The notes below the pieces were generated by a model. The model did not search any database. It had not been told where the DNA came from and worked only from the letters and a program-made list of their open reading frames with translations. From contig NZ_CP071868.1 of assembly GCF_017569225.1 (NCBI RefSeq), positions 3,720,001 to 3,784,000 on the forward strand: DNA of 64,000 bases, in the 5' to 3' direction. Both the position numbers and the translations under genes were made by a program. The stretch comes from Pengzhenrongella sicca (GTDB lineage: Bacteria > Actinomycetota > Actinomycetes > Actinomycetales > Cellulomonadaceae). Below are positions 26,588 to 35,410 of the stretch, piece after piece (positions within the stretch are counted from its first letter, which is position 1; each line of letters starts with the position of its first letter).

Positions 26588-27792
26588 GGCCGCCCTCCGG
26601 CGAGTTGGGCGCCAGTGCCCGCCCCGGGACCCTTCCCGCGGTAGACAAGGGCGTGGCTACCCATCTTCTGCCGACCGGCATCCAGCGCTGGCCGGAGATC
26701 CACCCGACCACCCAGGCCGCCTTCAACCAGGTCCTGTGGCACGGCGGGCTGCCGCGCACGGAGATCGCCCGCAAGCTCGGGCTGTCCCGCACCCGCCTCA
26801 CCGCGATCACCCGCGATCTCGAGGCCGCCGGGCTGCTCGTCGAGGGCGGCCGCGAGCAGCGGTCCACGACCGGCCGACCGGCCGAGATGCTCCACGCCGT
26901 GACGACCGCGTACCAGTTCCTCGGACTCCACCTGCACGGCAGCTCGGTCATCGCCGCGCTCGTCGACCTCGACGGGCGGGTCGTGTGGGAGGACCGCGCC
27001 ACCCTCGACACCGAATCCCCGGACGAGCTCGTTGACGTGGCCGGCGAGATGCTGCGGAAGGCGTCGGCCACCTTCCGGGTCGCCGCGGTCGCCATCTGCG
27101 GCCCGCTCGCGCGGGTGGGCCTGGACACCGCGTCGGCGCGCATCCGCGCCGTCGACCGCGGGCACCAGGACCGATTCGAGCGCGAGTGGTCGGTGCCCCT
27201 GTGGGTGGACGACGACGTCATCGCCCTCACGGCCTTCGAGCAGTGGCCGCAACTCGCGGACGGCCAGGACAGCATGGTGCTGATCTCGGTCGGCGAGGAG
27301 ATCGGCTTCGGCATCGTGACCGACCGGCGCATCATGCGCGGCGCGCGGAACGCCGCGGGCCGGTTCGATCACATCCCCGTCCTCGCCGACGGGCCGCGGT
27401 GCCCGCTCGGGCACGACGGCTGCCTGTGGAGCGTGTGCTCGACGACCGCCGTGCACGGCGCTGTGCCCGACGCCGGCAGCCTCACCGAGATCGCCGCGCG
27501 CGCCGAGGCGGGTGACGAGCTCGCCGCCGTCGTCCTCGAGCGCGCGGCGGCGGGGCTCGGTACCGCGGCAGGGCACCTCGTGAACCTGCTCGATCCGGAC
27601 AAGCTCGTCCTCACCGGAGAGAGCCACACGGTGCTCCGCGGCCGGATCGAGACGTTCCGCTCGGCGCTGCGCGCCACCCATCTGGGCGGGCTAGAGGTCG
27701 AGGTCGATATGCCGGAGTTCGACTTCGTCGAATGGGCCAGGGCGGCCGCGGCCCTCGCGCTCTACCGCTGCCTGAGCGCCGACCCGTTCTGA
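26584..27792 (+). CDS. ROK-family transcriptional regulator
   Basis: This 402-aa protein has an N-terminal winged helix (~35-95; TEIARKLGLSRTRLTAITRDL) and a ROK domain (~105-400). The zinc-binding segment is CPLGHDGCLWSVC (~279-291). The DxGGTK phosphate motif of ROK sugar kinases is missing (LGLHLHGSS instead), so it is a regulator, not a kinase. Such proteins usually repress sugar operons and release DNA on binding a sugar or sugar phosphate. ATG 26584 overlaps the fucosidase stop; GTG 26653 is an alternative closer to the winged helix. Its likely target is the GTTTGTCAA motif in the two promoters of this cluster. Confidence 0.9.
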   Translation: MRPPSGELGASARPGTLPAVDKGVATHLLPTGIQRWPEIHPTTQAAFNQVLWHGGLPRTEIARKLGLSRTRLTAITRDLEAAGLLVEGGREQRSTTGRPAEMLHAVTTAYQFLGLHLHGSSVIAALVDLDGRVVWEDRATLDTESPDELVDVAGEMLRKASATFRVAAVAICGPLARVGLDTASARIRAVDRGHQDRFEREWSVPLWVDDDVIALTAFEQWPQLADGQDSMVLISVGEEIGFGIVTDRRIMRGARNAAGRFDHIPVLADGPRCPLGHDGCLWSVCSTTAVHGAVPDAGSLTEIAARAEAGDELAAVVLERAAAGLGTAAGHLVNLLDPDKLVLTGESHTVLRGRIETFRSALRATHLGGLEVEVDMPEFDFVEWARAAAALALYRCLSADPF

Positions 27793-27823
27793 CCGGACTT
27801 TTCCGGACGCTTTGTTTCGTCGC

Positions 27824-27852
27824 TTGACAAACTTTCGACCCTCAGCGATGCT
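27824..27852 (+). promoter_or_regulatory. Promoter of the sugar-transport genes with overlapping operator
   Basis: TTGACA (27824-27829) and GATGCT (27847-27852) are separated by 17 bp, a good sigma-70-type arrangement. TTGACAAAC covers the -35 box and repeats, inverted, the GTTTGTCAA found at the fucosidase promoter. Upstream TTTGT at 27811-27815 forms a loose inverted repeat with ACAAA. Repressor binding here would exclude RNA polymerase. Confidence 0.6.
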
Positions 27853-27903
27853 GACGTCGGCCCCACTGATGCGGCCTGAACTGCACCAGTCAAAGGAGAC
27901 GTC

Positions 27904-29199
27904 ATGCGCACTTCACGCATTTCCGCAGTCGCCCTAGCCATCGGCCTCTCGACCCTTGCCGTCTCCGGGTGCTCATCCTCGGGCGGCGCCGACGGCGAGC
28001 CCGTGACCCTCGAGTACTGGGCATGGGCCCCCGGGTCGCAGGCGGAGGTCGACGCGTTCAACACCTCCCACCCCGACATCCAGGTGAAGTACACCGACGC
28101 CGGCGGCGGCGAGACGTCGTCCGCGAAGCTCGTCACCGCGCTCCGCGCCGGCAACGCGCCGGACCTCGCCCTCGTCGAGAACACCTCGCTCCCCCGCATG
28201 ATCGTGGCCGACGTGCCGCTCGACATCACCGAGTACGTCACCGACATCCAGGACAAGTTCGCGGCCGGGACGTGGGCGCAGACGACCTTCGAGGGCCGGA
28301 CGTTCGGTGTCCCGCAGGACATCGGCCCCATGGCGCTCGTGTACCGCGAGGACATCTTCGCCAAGTACGGCGTCGAGGCGCCGGTCACCTGGGAGGACTA
28401 CCGCAACGCCGCCGCCACGATCAAGGCGCAGGACCCGACCCTGACGATGGCCTCGCTGAGCACGGACGGGTGGGGTTGGTACGCCCCCGTCGCCGCGCAG
28501 GCCGGCGAGGACTGGTGGTCGCTGGACGGCGACACCTGGACGGTCAACATCGACGGGGCCAAGTCCCGCGAGGTCATGGACTTCTTCCAGGGGATGTACG
28601 ACGACGGGCTCATCACCGCGGACCCGATCCTGACCCCCACGTACAACCAGCAGCTCAACGACGGGACGATGCTCTCGTGGCCGTCGGCCGCCTGGGCTCC
28701 GGGCGTCATCATGGGCGTCGCGCCGTCCACCGCCGGGAAGTGGGCACTCGCACCCCTGCCCCGCTGGGACGCCGACGACCCCACGGTCTCCTTCCAGGGC
28801 GGATCGTCGATCGTCGTCACCTCCACGAGCGAACACCCCGAGGAGGCCGCGGAGTTCGCCAAGTGGCTGAACGCGAGCGAGGAGGGGTCAGAGATGATCC
28901 TCAACGTGCAGAACGGCTACCCCGCGGCCCTGTACGGCCAGGAGGTCGCGACCGAGCAGGACCCGCCGGCACTCATGCCGCAGCAGACGGACTACTACGA
29001 AGTCGTCGCGGAGATCTCGAAGAACACCCGGCCCGTCACCTGGGGCCCGAACACGGATGTCGCCGCTGCCGCCTTCACAGACGCGATGAACGCCGCGGTG
29101 CAGAACGGGACGTCGTGGGCCGACGCCCTCACGGCGACCCAGGAGGCCGTCGTCGCCGACATGGAGGAGCAGGGCTTCACGGTGGAGGAGGGGAACTGA
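27904..29199 (+). CDS. Sugar ABC transporter substrate-binding lipoprotein
   Basis: This 431-aa extracellular binding protein of family 1 (maltose-binding type) has a lipobox LAVSGC with the lipidated cysteine at residue 23, after a basic, hydrophobic signal peptide. The mature part shows the typical LEYWAWAPGS opening, the GNAPDLALVE hinge region and the FQGGSSIVVTSTSEHPEEAAEFAKWL segment. Aromatic residues suited to sugar stacking are frequent (WGWYAP, DWWSLD). AGGAG stands 5 nt before the ATG. It delivers oligosaccharides, probably fucosylated galactosides judging from the enzymes in the cluster, to the two permeases that follow. Confidence 0.93.
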   Translation: MRTSRISAVALAIGLSTLAVSGCSSSGGADGEPVTLEYWAWAPGSQAEVDAFNTSHPDIQVKYTDAGGGETSSAKLVTALRAGNAPDLALVENTSLPRMIVADVPLDITEYVTDIQDKFAAGTWAQTTFEGRTFGVPQDIGPMALVYREDIFAKYGVEAPVTWEDYRNAAATIKAQDPTLTMASLSTDGWGWYAPVAAQAGEDWWSLDGDTWTVNIDGAKSREVMDFFQGMYDDGLITADPILTPTYNQQLNDGTMLSWPSAAWAPGVIMGVAPSTAGKWALAPLPRWDADDPTVSFQGGSSIVVTSTSEHPEEAAEFAKWLNASEEGSEMILNVQNGYPAALYGQEVATEQDPPALMPQQTDYYEVVAEISKNTRPVTWGPNTDVAAAAFTDAMNAAVQNGTSWADALTATQEAVVADMEEQGFTVEEGN

Positions 29200-29230
29200 G
29201 CCCGGCGGCGAGCCCCCGAGAGGATCGATC

Positions 29231-30220
29231 ATGACCGACGCCGCACTCGACACCGCGGATGCGCTGCGGGCCCCGACGGGGCCGACGACGACTGACGGGC
29301 ACCGCCCCCGACGACGCCACTCGGCGCTGAGATCGAGAGTCGCGCCCTACCTCTTCAGCGCGCCGGCGATGATCCTGTACCTCGCGTTCACCGTGATCCC
29401 CCTGGGCTACGCGCTCGGCCTGAGCTTCTTCGCCCGCCGTCTGACGGGCGGAGGCATCCTCGGGACGAAGCAGACCGTCTTCGTCGGCTTCGAGAACTAC
29501 GCGAAGGTCTTCACCGACGAGAGCCTGGTCGCCGGGCTCGGCCGCCTGTCGATCTACGGCATCATCGCGGTCCCCCTGACGCTCGGCCTCGCCCTCCTGT
29601 TCGCCCTCCTCCTCGACGCCCAGGGCACGAGATTCACCCGGTTCGGCCGCACGGCGATCTTCATCCCGTACGCCGTCCCGGGAGTCGTGGCCGCGCTCAT
29701 GTGGGGCTTCATGTACCTGCCGAGCACGAGCCCGTTCTCGTACGTGACGCGTTCGCTCGGGCTCGGGACGATCCCGTTCCTCGAGCCCGGGGGCCTCTAC
29801 GGGTCCATCGCCAACATCACGATCTGGGGAGGCATCGGTTTCAACATGCTCGTGATCTACACCGCCCTGCGGAGCATCCCGAACGAGCTCGTCGAGGCGG
29901 CGCGCATCGACGGCGCCGGCGAGCTGCAGATCGCGTTCCGGATCAAGGTCCCGCTCGTCGGGCCAGCGCTCATCCTCACGGCGATCTTCGCGCTGCTCGG
30001 CGCCCTGCAGCTGTACGGCGAGCCGGCGATGCTCATGCCGCTGACCAACAGCATCTCCACGACCTGGGCGCCGCTCATGTCGATCTACCGCGACGCCTTC
30101 ATCCTCGACAACCTGTCGTCGGCGGCCGCGTCCTCGATGATCCTCGCGCTTGGAACGGCCGCGGTCTCCCTCGCCGTCCTCGCCGTGGTGCGTCGCATGA
30201 GCCAACGGGGAATGGCATGA
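29231..30220 (+). CDS. Sugar ABC transporter permease (MalF type)
   Basis: This 329-aa protein has a ~38-residue polar N-terminal extension and then six membrane helices (first at ~40-60). The EAA loop reads EAARIDGAGELQIAFRIKVPL (~220-240), the contact site for the ATPase. GAGAGG lies 7 nt before ATG 29231. The stop overlaps the next permease start by ATGA, so the two halves of the channel are made together. No ATPase gene is present in the cluster. Confidence 0.93.
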   Translation: MTDAALDTADALRAPTGPTTTDGHRPRRRHSALRSRVAPYLFSAPAMILYLAFTVIPLGYALGLSFFARRLTGGGILGTKQTVFVGFENYAKVFTDESLVAGLGRLSIYGIIAVPLTLGLALLFALLLDAQGTRFTRFGRTAIFIPYAVPGVVAALMWGFMYLPSTSPFSYVTRSLGLGTIPFLEPGGLYGSIANITIWGGIGFNMLVIYTALRSIPNELVEAARIDGAGELQIAFRIKVPLVGPALILTAIFALLGALQLYGEPAMLMPLTNSISTTWAPLMSIYRDAFILDNLSSAAASSMILALGTAAVSLAVLAVVRRMSQRGMA

Positions 30221-31092
30221 CCGCCCTGACCGCACCACGCGCCACGACGCGACGACGCCCGGCGCAACGCGCGAAGGTCGTCCCGACGATCCTGCTCCTG
30301 ATCGGGGCCGTCTACTGCCTCATCCCCGTGGCGTGGGTCTTCGTGGCTGCCTCCAAGGCGCCCGGCGAGCTGTTCAACTCGTTCACGTTCGCGCCCGGCA
30401 CGGGGCTGCTCGGCAACCTCGGCGACCTGTTCGCGCACAACGACGGCGTGTACGGGATGTGGGCGCTGAACTCGCTGCTCTACGCGGGGGTCGGCGGGCT
30501 GCTGTCCACGCTCGTTTCGGCCGCCGCGGGGTACGCGCTCGCCAAGTTCACCTTCGCCGGCGGGCGGATCTTCTTCGGGGCGCTGCTCGCGGGTCTCCTG
30601 ATCCCCGGGATCACCCTCGCGGTGCCGCAGTACCTGCTGCTGTCGGACCTGCACCTGGCGGGGACTCGCTGGTCGGTGCTCCTGCCCAGCATCATCAGCC
30701 CGTTCGGCATCTACCTGTGCAAGGTCTTCGCGGACGGAGCCATCGCCCAGGAGATGCTCGAGGCTGCCCGGATCGACGGCGCGAACGAGTGGCGGATCTT
30801 CTCCAGCATCGTGCTGCCGCTCATGGTGCCCGGCATGGTCACGGTGTTCCTGCTGCAGTTCGTCGGGATCTGGAACAACTACCTGCTGCCGTACATCATG
30901 CTCGCGGACCAATCCACCTTCCCGCTCACGGTCGGGCTGAGCTCCCTGCTGACGCAGGGCTCCGGCTCCCCCGCCCTGTACTCGCTCGCGATCACCGGCG
31001 CCGCCGTCGCGATCATTCCGCTCATCGCCCTCGTGCTGTTTCTGCAGCGCTTCTGGCGGCTCGACCTGATCTCCGGAGGAGTCAAGGGATGA
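30217..31092 (+). CDS. Sugar ABC transporter permease (MalG type)
   Basis: This 291-aa protein has six predicted membrane helices, the first after a short basic N-terminus (~24-42). The EAA loop is EAARIDGANEWRIFSSIVLPL (~185-205). It pairs with the preceding MalF-type permease to form the import channel. The start overlaps the upstream stop and its own stop overlaps the GH42 gene start, both as ATGA, so the chain is translationally coupled. Confidence 0.93.
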   Translation: MTALTAPRATTRRRPAQRAKVVPTILLLIGAVYCLIPVAWVFVAASKAPGELFNSFTFAPGTGLLGNLGDLFAHNDGVYGMWALNSLLYAGVGGLLSTLVSAAAGYALAKFTFAGGRIFFGALLAGLLIPGITLAVPQYLLLSDLHLAGTRWSVLLPSIISPFGIYLCKVFADGAIAQEMLEAARIDGANEWRIFSSIVLPLMVPGMVTVFLLQFVGIWNNYLLPYIMLADQSTFPLTVGLSSLLTQGSGSPALYSLAITGAAVAIIPLIALVLFLQRFWRLDLISGGVKG

Positions 31093-33095
31093 CCACATCA
31101 CACACCGATCAGAGCTGGCCGACAGCGGGCCTCAGCTTCGGCGGGGACTACAACCCCGAGCAGTGGGACCGCTCCGCCTGGCGCGACGACGTCGCGCTCA
31201 TGCGGGAGGCCGGCGTCACCATGGTCTCGCTCGGCATCTTCTCCTGGGGCCTGCTCGAGACGGCCGAGGGCGTGTACGACTGGGAGTGGTTCGACGAGAT
31301 CGTCGACCTCCTGGAGGCGGGCGGCATCGCCATCGATCTGGCGACGCCGACGGCGGCTCCCCCGAGCTGGCTCCTCGCCGCGCACCCGGAGTTCCCGCCG
31401 GTCGACCAGGACATGACCCGGCACTGGGCCGGGGCCCGGCTCGGCTGGTGCCCCAGCAACCCGGACTTCCGTTCCCACGCGCTGCGCATCGTCCGCGCCG
31501 TCGCCGAGCGCTACGGCGCTCGCGACCACGTGGTGATGTGGCACGTGAGCAACGAGCTCGGCGGCGGCAACGGTCACTGCTACTGCGACGTGTCCGCGGA
31601 CGCGTTCCGGCGCTGGCTGATGACCAAGTACGGCACGCTCGACGCGCTCAACGCCGCGTGGGGCACGGCGTTCTGGGGCCACCACTTCTCGGACATCGAG
31701 CAGGTGCTGCCCCCGCGCGGGAACGACGCGAAGAACCCGTCGCTCATGCTCGACTTCGACCGCTTCTCCTCGGACGAGCTGCTCGCCCACTACCTCGCCG
31801 AGCGGGCGCTCCTCGCCGAGATCACGCCCGGCCTGCCGATCACGACCAACTTCATGGTCGGGGCGGAGCCCGACGCGGTCGACTACCCGCGCTGGGCACC
31901 CCACATGGACATCGTCGCGAACGACCACTACACGCGCTCGTCCGACGCCCTGCCCCAGCAGGACGTCGCGTTCTCCGGCGACCGCATGCGCTCGCTCACC
32001 ACGGACCGGCGCCCATGGCTCCTGATGGAGCACTCGACGAGCGCCGTCAGCTGGCAACCGCGCAACCGCGCGAAGAAGCCCGGCGAGCTCATCCGCGACT
32101 CCCTCAGCCACGTCGCGCACGGCGCCGACGGCGTCATGTTCTTCCAGTGGCGGGCGTCTCGCGCCGGCGCGGAGCAGTTCCACTCGGCGATGGTTCCCCA
32201 CGCCGGACCGAACACGAAGATCTTCCGCGAGGTCGCGACCCTCGGAGGCTACCTGCAGCGGCTCGCGCCGGTGCTGGGCTCGCGGGTCCGGCGCGCAAGC
32301 GTCGGCATCCTCTTCGACAACGAGGCCGGCTGGGCCATGCGCGCGGGCGTGAAGCCGAACAACTTCCTGCCCTACGGAGCGACGGTCCGCGCCTGGCACG
32401 CCGCCTTCTGGCGGCGCGGCGACGGCATCGACGTGATCCCGCCGTGGCACGACTTCGGCGACTACGAGACCCTCGTCGTCCCCCAGCTGTTCGTGGTGTC
32501 CGACGACACCGCCGCGCGCGCCGCCGACTTCGTCGCCGCCGGGGGGACCCTGATCGTGACGGCGTTCTCGGGAATCGTGGACGAGAACGACCACGTCCGG
32601 CTCGGCGGCTACCCCGGGGCGTTCCGGGACGTCCTCGGCGCCTGGACGGAGGAGTTCTACCCCCTTCAAGAGGGTGAGACGTTCGAGCTGGACAACGGCT
32701 GGGGCGGGGCGGAGTGGACGGAGCACGTCCACACCGATTCCGCGCAGCCGCTCGCCCGCTATCGCGGCGGGCACCTCGACGGAGAACCGGCGATCACGCT
32801 CAGGACGCTCGAAGGCGGCGGCCGGGCGGTCTACGTGTCCGCCGGGCTCAGCGGCGGGGCGATCGACGCCCTCGTCAACGACCTCATCGCGGCCCCGGAG
32901 CTCGCGGGCCGCGACCCGGACCTCGAGATCGGTGTCCGAGAGAGCGACGCCGATCGATTCGTCTTCCTGATCAATCACGGCGAGAAGCCCGCGACGGCCG
33001 ACGTCGACGGCCACGAGCTCCTCACCGACGCGGCCGTCGAGGGGAGCATCGTCGTCCCGGCCGGTGAGGTGCGCGTGGTCCGCAGCCCGCGGTAG
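31089..33095 (+). CDS. GH42 beta-galactosidase
   Basis: This 668-aa protein covers the usual GH42 layout: barrel (~15-395), trimerisation/Rossmann-like domain (~400-600) and a small beta domain. The family opening FGGDYNPEQW is at ~17-26. The acid/base glutamate follows asparagine in WHVSNELGG (E156) and the nucleophile is in LLMEHSTSAVSWQ (E314). Cysteines in GWCPSN and HCYCD match positions used for metal binding in some members. There is no signal peptide, so it acts inside the cell. With the GH29 fucosidase it would dismantle imported fucosyl-galactosides to fucose and galactose. Confidence 0.94.
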   Translation: MTTSHTDQSWPTAGLSFGGDYNPEQWDRSAWRDDVALMREAGVTMVSLGIFSWGLLETAEGVYDWEWFDEIVDLLEAGGIAIDLATPTAAPPSWLLAAHPEFPPVDQDMTRHWAGARLGWCPSNPDFRSHALRIVRAVAERYGARDHVVMWHVSNELGGGNGHCYCDVSADAFRRWLMTKYGTLDALNAAWGTAFWGHHFSDIEQVLPPRGNDAKNPSLMLDFDRFSSDELLAHYLAERALLAEITPGLPITTNFMVGAEPDAVDYPRWAPHMDIVANDHYTRSSDALPQQDVAFSGDRMRSLTTDRRPWLLMEHSTSAVSWQPRNRAKKPGELIRDSLSHVAHGADGVMFFQWRASRAGAEQFHSAMVPHAGPNTKIFREVATLGGYLQRLAPVLGSRVRRASVGILFDNEAGWAMRAGVKPNNFLPYGATVRAWHAAFWRRGDGIDVIPPWHDFGDYETLVVPQLFVVSDDTAARAADFVAAGGTLIVTAFSGIVDENDHVRLGGYPGAFRDVLGAWTEEFYPLQEGETFELDNGWGGAEWTEHVHTDSAQPLARYRGGHLDGEPAITLRTLEGGGRAVYVSAGLSGGAIDALVNDLIAAPELAGRDPDLEIGVRESDADRFVFLINHGEKPATADVDGHELLTDAAVEGSIVVPAGEVRVVRSPR

Positions 33096-33130
33096 CACCC
33101 CAGCGGGAGGGCTCAGGGCTCGAGCACCAC
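33087..33130. repeat. Direct-repeat partner left of repeat copy D
   Basis: GCGGTAGCACCC, which includes the GH42 stop codon, and TCAGGGCTCGAGCACCAC (33113-33130) recur in the same order at 33294-33343, where the second block is the 3' end of the oxidoreductase gene. The two imperfect ~45-bp copies flank palindromic repeat D about 205 bp apart, suggesting a local duplication associated with the element. Confidence 0.5.
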
Positions 33131-33158
33131 TCATCCCTCGCGCATCGGGCAGGTTTGC

Positions 33159-33257
33159 CCGCCCGCGCGGAGCACGTGACTGGTGGTGCCCGTGGGATTG
33201 CTGGGACGTCACGTTGGACGACTCAGGCCACTCGCGTCACGCGCTCCGCGCGGACGG
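33159..33257. repeat. Palindromic repeat, copy D (99 bp)
   Basis: The arms at 33159-33181 and 33235-33257 match the family with few changes, and the core TGCTGGGACGTC is kept. It lies between two convergent genes (GH42 and oxidoreductase) and is flanked by imperfect direct repeats. The remainder of the 230-bp gap holds no gene. Confidence 0.87.
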
Positions 33258-33325
33258 ACCTTCCTGCGCGAGGACACCCGAGGGGTCGGCCCGCGCGGTA
33301 GCACCCGGACCGGGCCGGCCGGGGG

Positions 33326-34357
33326 TCAGGGCTCGAGCACCACCTTGCCCGCCACGGTGTGGGACTCCGCGAGCGCCAGCGCGCGGCCGGCCTCGACAAG
33401 CGGGAGCCGCGCCGCAACCTGGGGCTCGAGGGTGCCGGCGGCGAGCCGGCCGAGCACCTGCGTCAGGTCGTCGCGCAGGCGCCGGTAGAAGCGGGTCGGG
33501 TTGCGCTTGCCGGCCCAGAAGTTGTAGAAGCGCGCCCGCCGACCGTTGGGCAGGATGTTCCACAGCAGGACGCGCATGAACAGGGCGAACACGGGCAGCT
33601 GAGACGTGCCCGCGGCGTCCTTGGTCGCCGCGGAGCCGTACGAGACGAGCGTCCCACCCCGGCGCAGCAGCCGCCAGGAGTCCTGGAGCCCGGTCCCGCC
33701 GACGTGGTCGAACACGGCGTCGACGCCGTCGGGCGCCAGCTCGCGTAGGCGGGCCGGCAGGTCCGGGGCCTGATAGTCGACGGGGATGGCGCCCAGGCTC
33801 CGGACCTGGTCGTGGTGCCGGGGCGCGGCGGTGCCGATGACCGTGAGACCGGCGTCGACGGCGAGCTGCACGAGCGTCGACCCGACGCCGCCGTTCGCGC
33901 CGAGCACGACGATGGTCTGGCCGCGCTGCGCCTTCGCGATCGTGTGGAGCATCTGCCAGGCCGTGATCCCGTTCACGATGACCGTCTCGGCGTCCGCCGG
34001 GTCGATGCCCGCGGGCACCGGGACCAGGTGCGCCGCGTCGGTCAGCACGTGGGAGGCCCACCCGCCCGTCTTCACCACGGCGGCCACTCGGGTGCCGACC
34101 ATCGCGGGGTCGACGCCGTCGCCGGTCGCCTCGACGGTGCCGACGAAGTCGTACCCCGGGACGAACGGGAACGACGGCTGGTCGTAGTACTTGCCGCGGC
34201 GCATCTGCTGCTCGGCGAAGGACACTCCCGTCGCCTCGACCCGGACCAGCGCCTGGCCCGGCGCGGGAGCGGGCAGGTCACGGTCCTGGATCAGCAGGCC
34301 GTCGGGCTCGATCAGGTGCGGCATCACGACTTCGGTCATACGCGCTGCGGTGGGCAT
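33326..34357 (-). CDS. Quinone oxidoreductase-like medium-chain dehydrogenase
   Basis: This 343-aa NAD(P)H-dependent protein is of the zinc-free quinone reductase type. It has the GroES-like N-terminal half with VPGYDFVGTVEATG (~69-82), then a Rossmann fold with VVLGANGGVGSTLVQLA (~150-166) and the FDHVGGTGL phrase. Structural-zinc cysteines are absent. GGAGA lies just upstream of ATG 34357. It follows a 113-aa membrane protein gene by 53 bp in a unit controlled by the TetR protein upstream, so it may act in detoxification of a quinone- or carbonyl-type inducer; the substrate is unknown. Confidence 0.88.
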   Translation of the reverse strand: MPTAARMTEVVMPHLIEPDGLLIQDRDLPAPAPGQALVRVEATGVSFAEQQMRRGKYYDQPSFPFVPGYDFVGTVEATGDGVDPAMVGTRVAAVVKTGGWASHVLTDAAHLVPVPAGIDPADAETVIVNGITAWQMLHTIAKAQRGQTIVVLGANGGVGSTLVQLAVDAGLTVIGTAAPRHHDQVRSLGAIPVDYQAPDLPARLRELAPDGVDAVFDHVGGTGLQDSWRLLRRGGTLVSYGSAATKDAAGTSQLPVFALFMRVLLWNILPNGRRARFYNFWAGKRNPTRFYRRLRDDLTQVLGRLAAGTLEPQVAARLPLVEAGRALALAESHTVAGKVVLEP

Positions 34358-34410
34358 GATCTCTCCTTCTACGGGGGTGGCCGGGGGCGTCGCGGGAGTT
34401 GGTGGCGGGG

Positions 34411-34752
34411 TCAGCTCTTGCGGGTGTAGAGCTTGACGAGCAGCGCGGCGGCGGCCGCGACGATGAGGGCCATGAACGCAGGGTGCATGTCCTTTGACAG
34501 GCTCTGTGCGCGGTCGGGGCGCAGGATCCAGATGACGAGCGGGGTCGCGTAGACGGCGGCGAGGACGACGCCGTACGGCCGCAGCGCTCGCAGGCTCGGG
34601 CGGCGAATGGTGCCGACGAGCACGAGGACCACCGGCACGATGGCGAGCATCGAGAACTGGCCGAGCACCATGATCGGGACGGACCAGGCGGAGACGAGCA
34701 CGGACCGCGGGGTACTGCGCGTCGCGGGGGCGAGGGTGGGCTGATCGGACAT
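34411..34752 (-). CDS. Small membrane protein in the TetR-controlled unit
   Basis: This 113-aa protein has three hydrophobic helices (~20-48, ~60-78 and ~90-107) and a basic C-terminus (KLYTRKS). I recognise no family. The start at 34752 has GGAG 7 nt upstream; a longer open frame extends across the operator and is not credible. Its promoter region holds the second TetR-type palindrome, and the oxidoreductase gene follows. Confidence 0.75.
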   Translation of the reverse strand: MSDQPTLAPATRSTPRSVLVSAWSVPIMVLGQFSMLAIVPVVLVLVGTIRRPSLRALRPYGVVLAAVYATPLVIWILRPDRAQSLSKDMHPAFMALIVAAAAALLVKLYTRKS

Positions 34753-34773
34753 CGGATGCTCCTTCGGGTGAGA

Positions 34774-34793
34774 GAGTGGTTGTACACTCACTG
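34774..34793. promoter_or_regulatory. Second TetR operator (imperfect palindrome)
   Basis: GAGTGGTTGTACACTCACTG matches the perfect palindrome at the TetR start (35411-35430) at 16 of 20 positions, keeping the GAGTG...TGTACA...CACT frame. It lies 22 bp upstream of the 113-aa gene start. Two copies, one per promoter, are what an autoregulated TetR repressor needs to control itself and the following two genes. Confidence 0.75.
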
Positions 34794-34856
34794 ATGGCGA
34801 GACGTACGGATGCGCGCGCTCAACGTGACGGACCCGCTGGGCCGAGCGAACTGCGG

Positions 34857-35408
34857 TTAGCGAGGGTGCCGGATGCCCGCGGAGAGGATCGACGCCCACT
34901 CCTCGGGGACGTCGTCGATGCCCGCGGTGACGATCAGGTGGCACAGCTGCCCGTAGGCGACGAAGTGCTGGACTGCGCCGTCGCTCGCGCGCGACCGGGC
35001 CTTGGCCAGCTGGACGATCGCGGCCATGCCAGCGCGGAGCGCCTGCCCGATCTCCGGGATGTCGGCGACCGACTGGGCGTGAACCTGAAGCATGAGGAGC
35101 GAACGGTCTCTGATGAGCTCCGCATAGGCACCGCCCATCGCGTCCAGGATGCCGTCCGGGCTGGTGTCCCCCGCCCGTTCGGCGCCGACGGTCAGCGTCT
35201 CGACGATCTGCCGGAAGCAGTCCTCGAGCGCCGCGACGAACAGGCTCTCCTTGCTGGGGAACAGCTTGAAGACGTAGGCGGGCGAGATGCCGGCCGCGTG
35301 CGCCACGTCCGCGATCGTCGTGCCGCGGTAGCCGCCGCGCGAGAACTCGCGCACCGCACTGGCGGTGACGACGGGGATGCGCAGCTCGGCGGTGCTGAGG
35401 GAGGACAT
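34857..35408 (-). CDS. TetR-family transcriptional repressor
   Basis: This 183-aa protein has an N-terminal helix-turn-helix (~10-55) with TTIADVAHAAGISPAYVFKL and FPSKESLF, the standard TetR recognition region, followed by a helical ligand-binding domain of no predicted specificity. The start at 35408 is favoured because the preceding 20-bp palindrome (35411-35430) is evidently its operator; a longer frame would translate through it. The downstream membrane protein and oxidoreductase genes carry a second operator copy, so all three probably form one inducible detoxification circuit. Confidence 0.9.
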   Translation of the reverse strand: MSSLSTAELRIPVVTASAVREFSRGGYRGTTIADVAHAAGISPAYVFKLFPSKESLFVAALEDCFRQIVETLTVGAERAGDTSPDGILDAMGGAYAELIRDRSLLMLQVHAQSVADIPEIGQALRAGMAAIVQLAKARSRASDGAVQHFVAYGQLCHLIVTAGIDDVPEEWASILSAGIRHPR

Positions 35409-35410
35409 GA

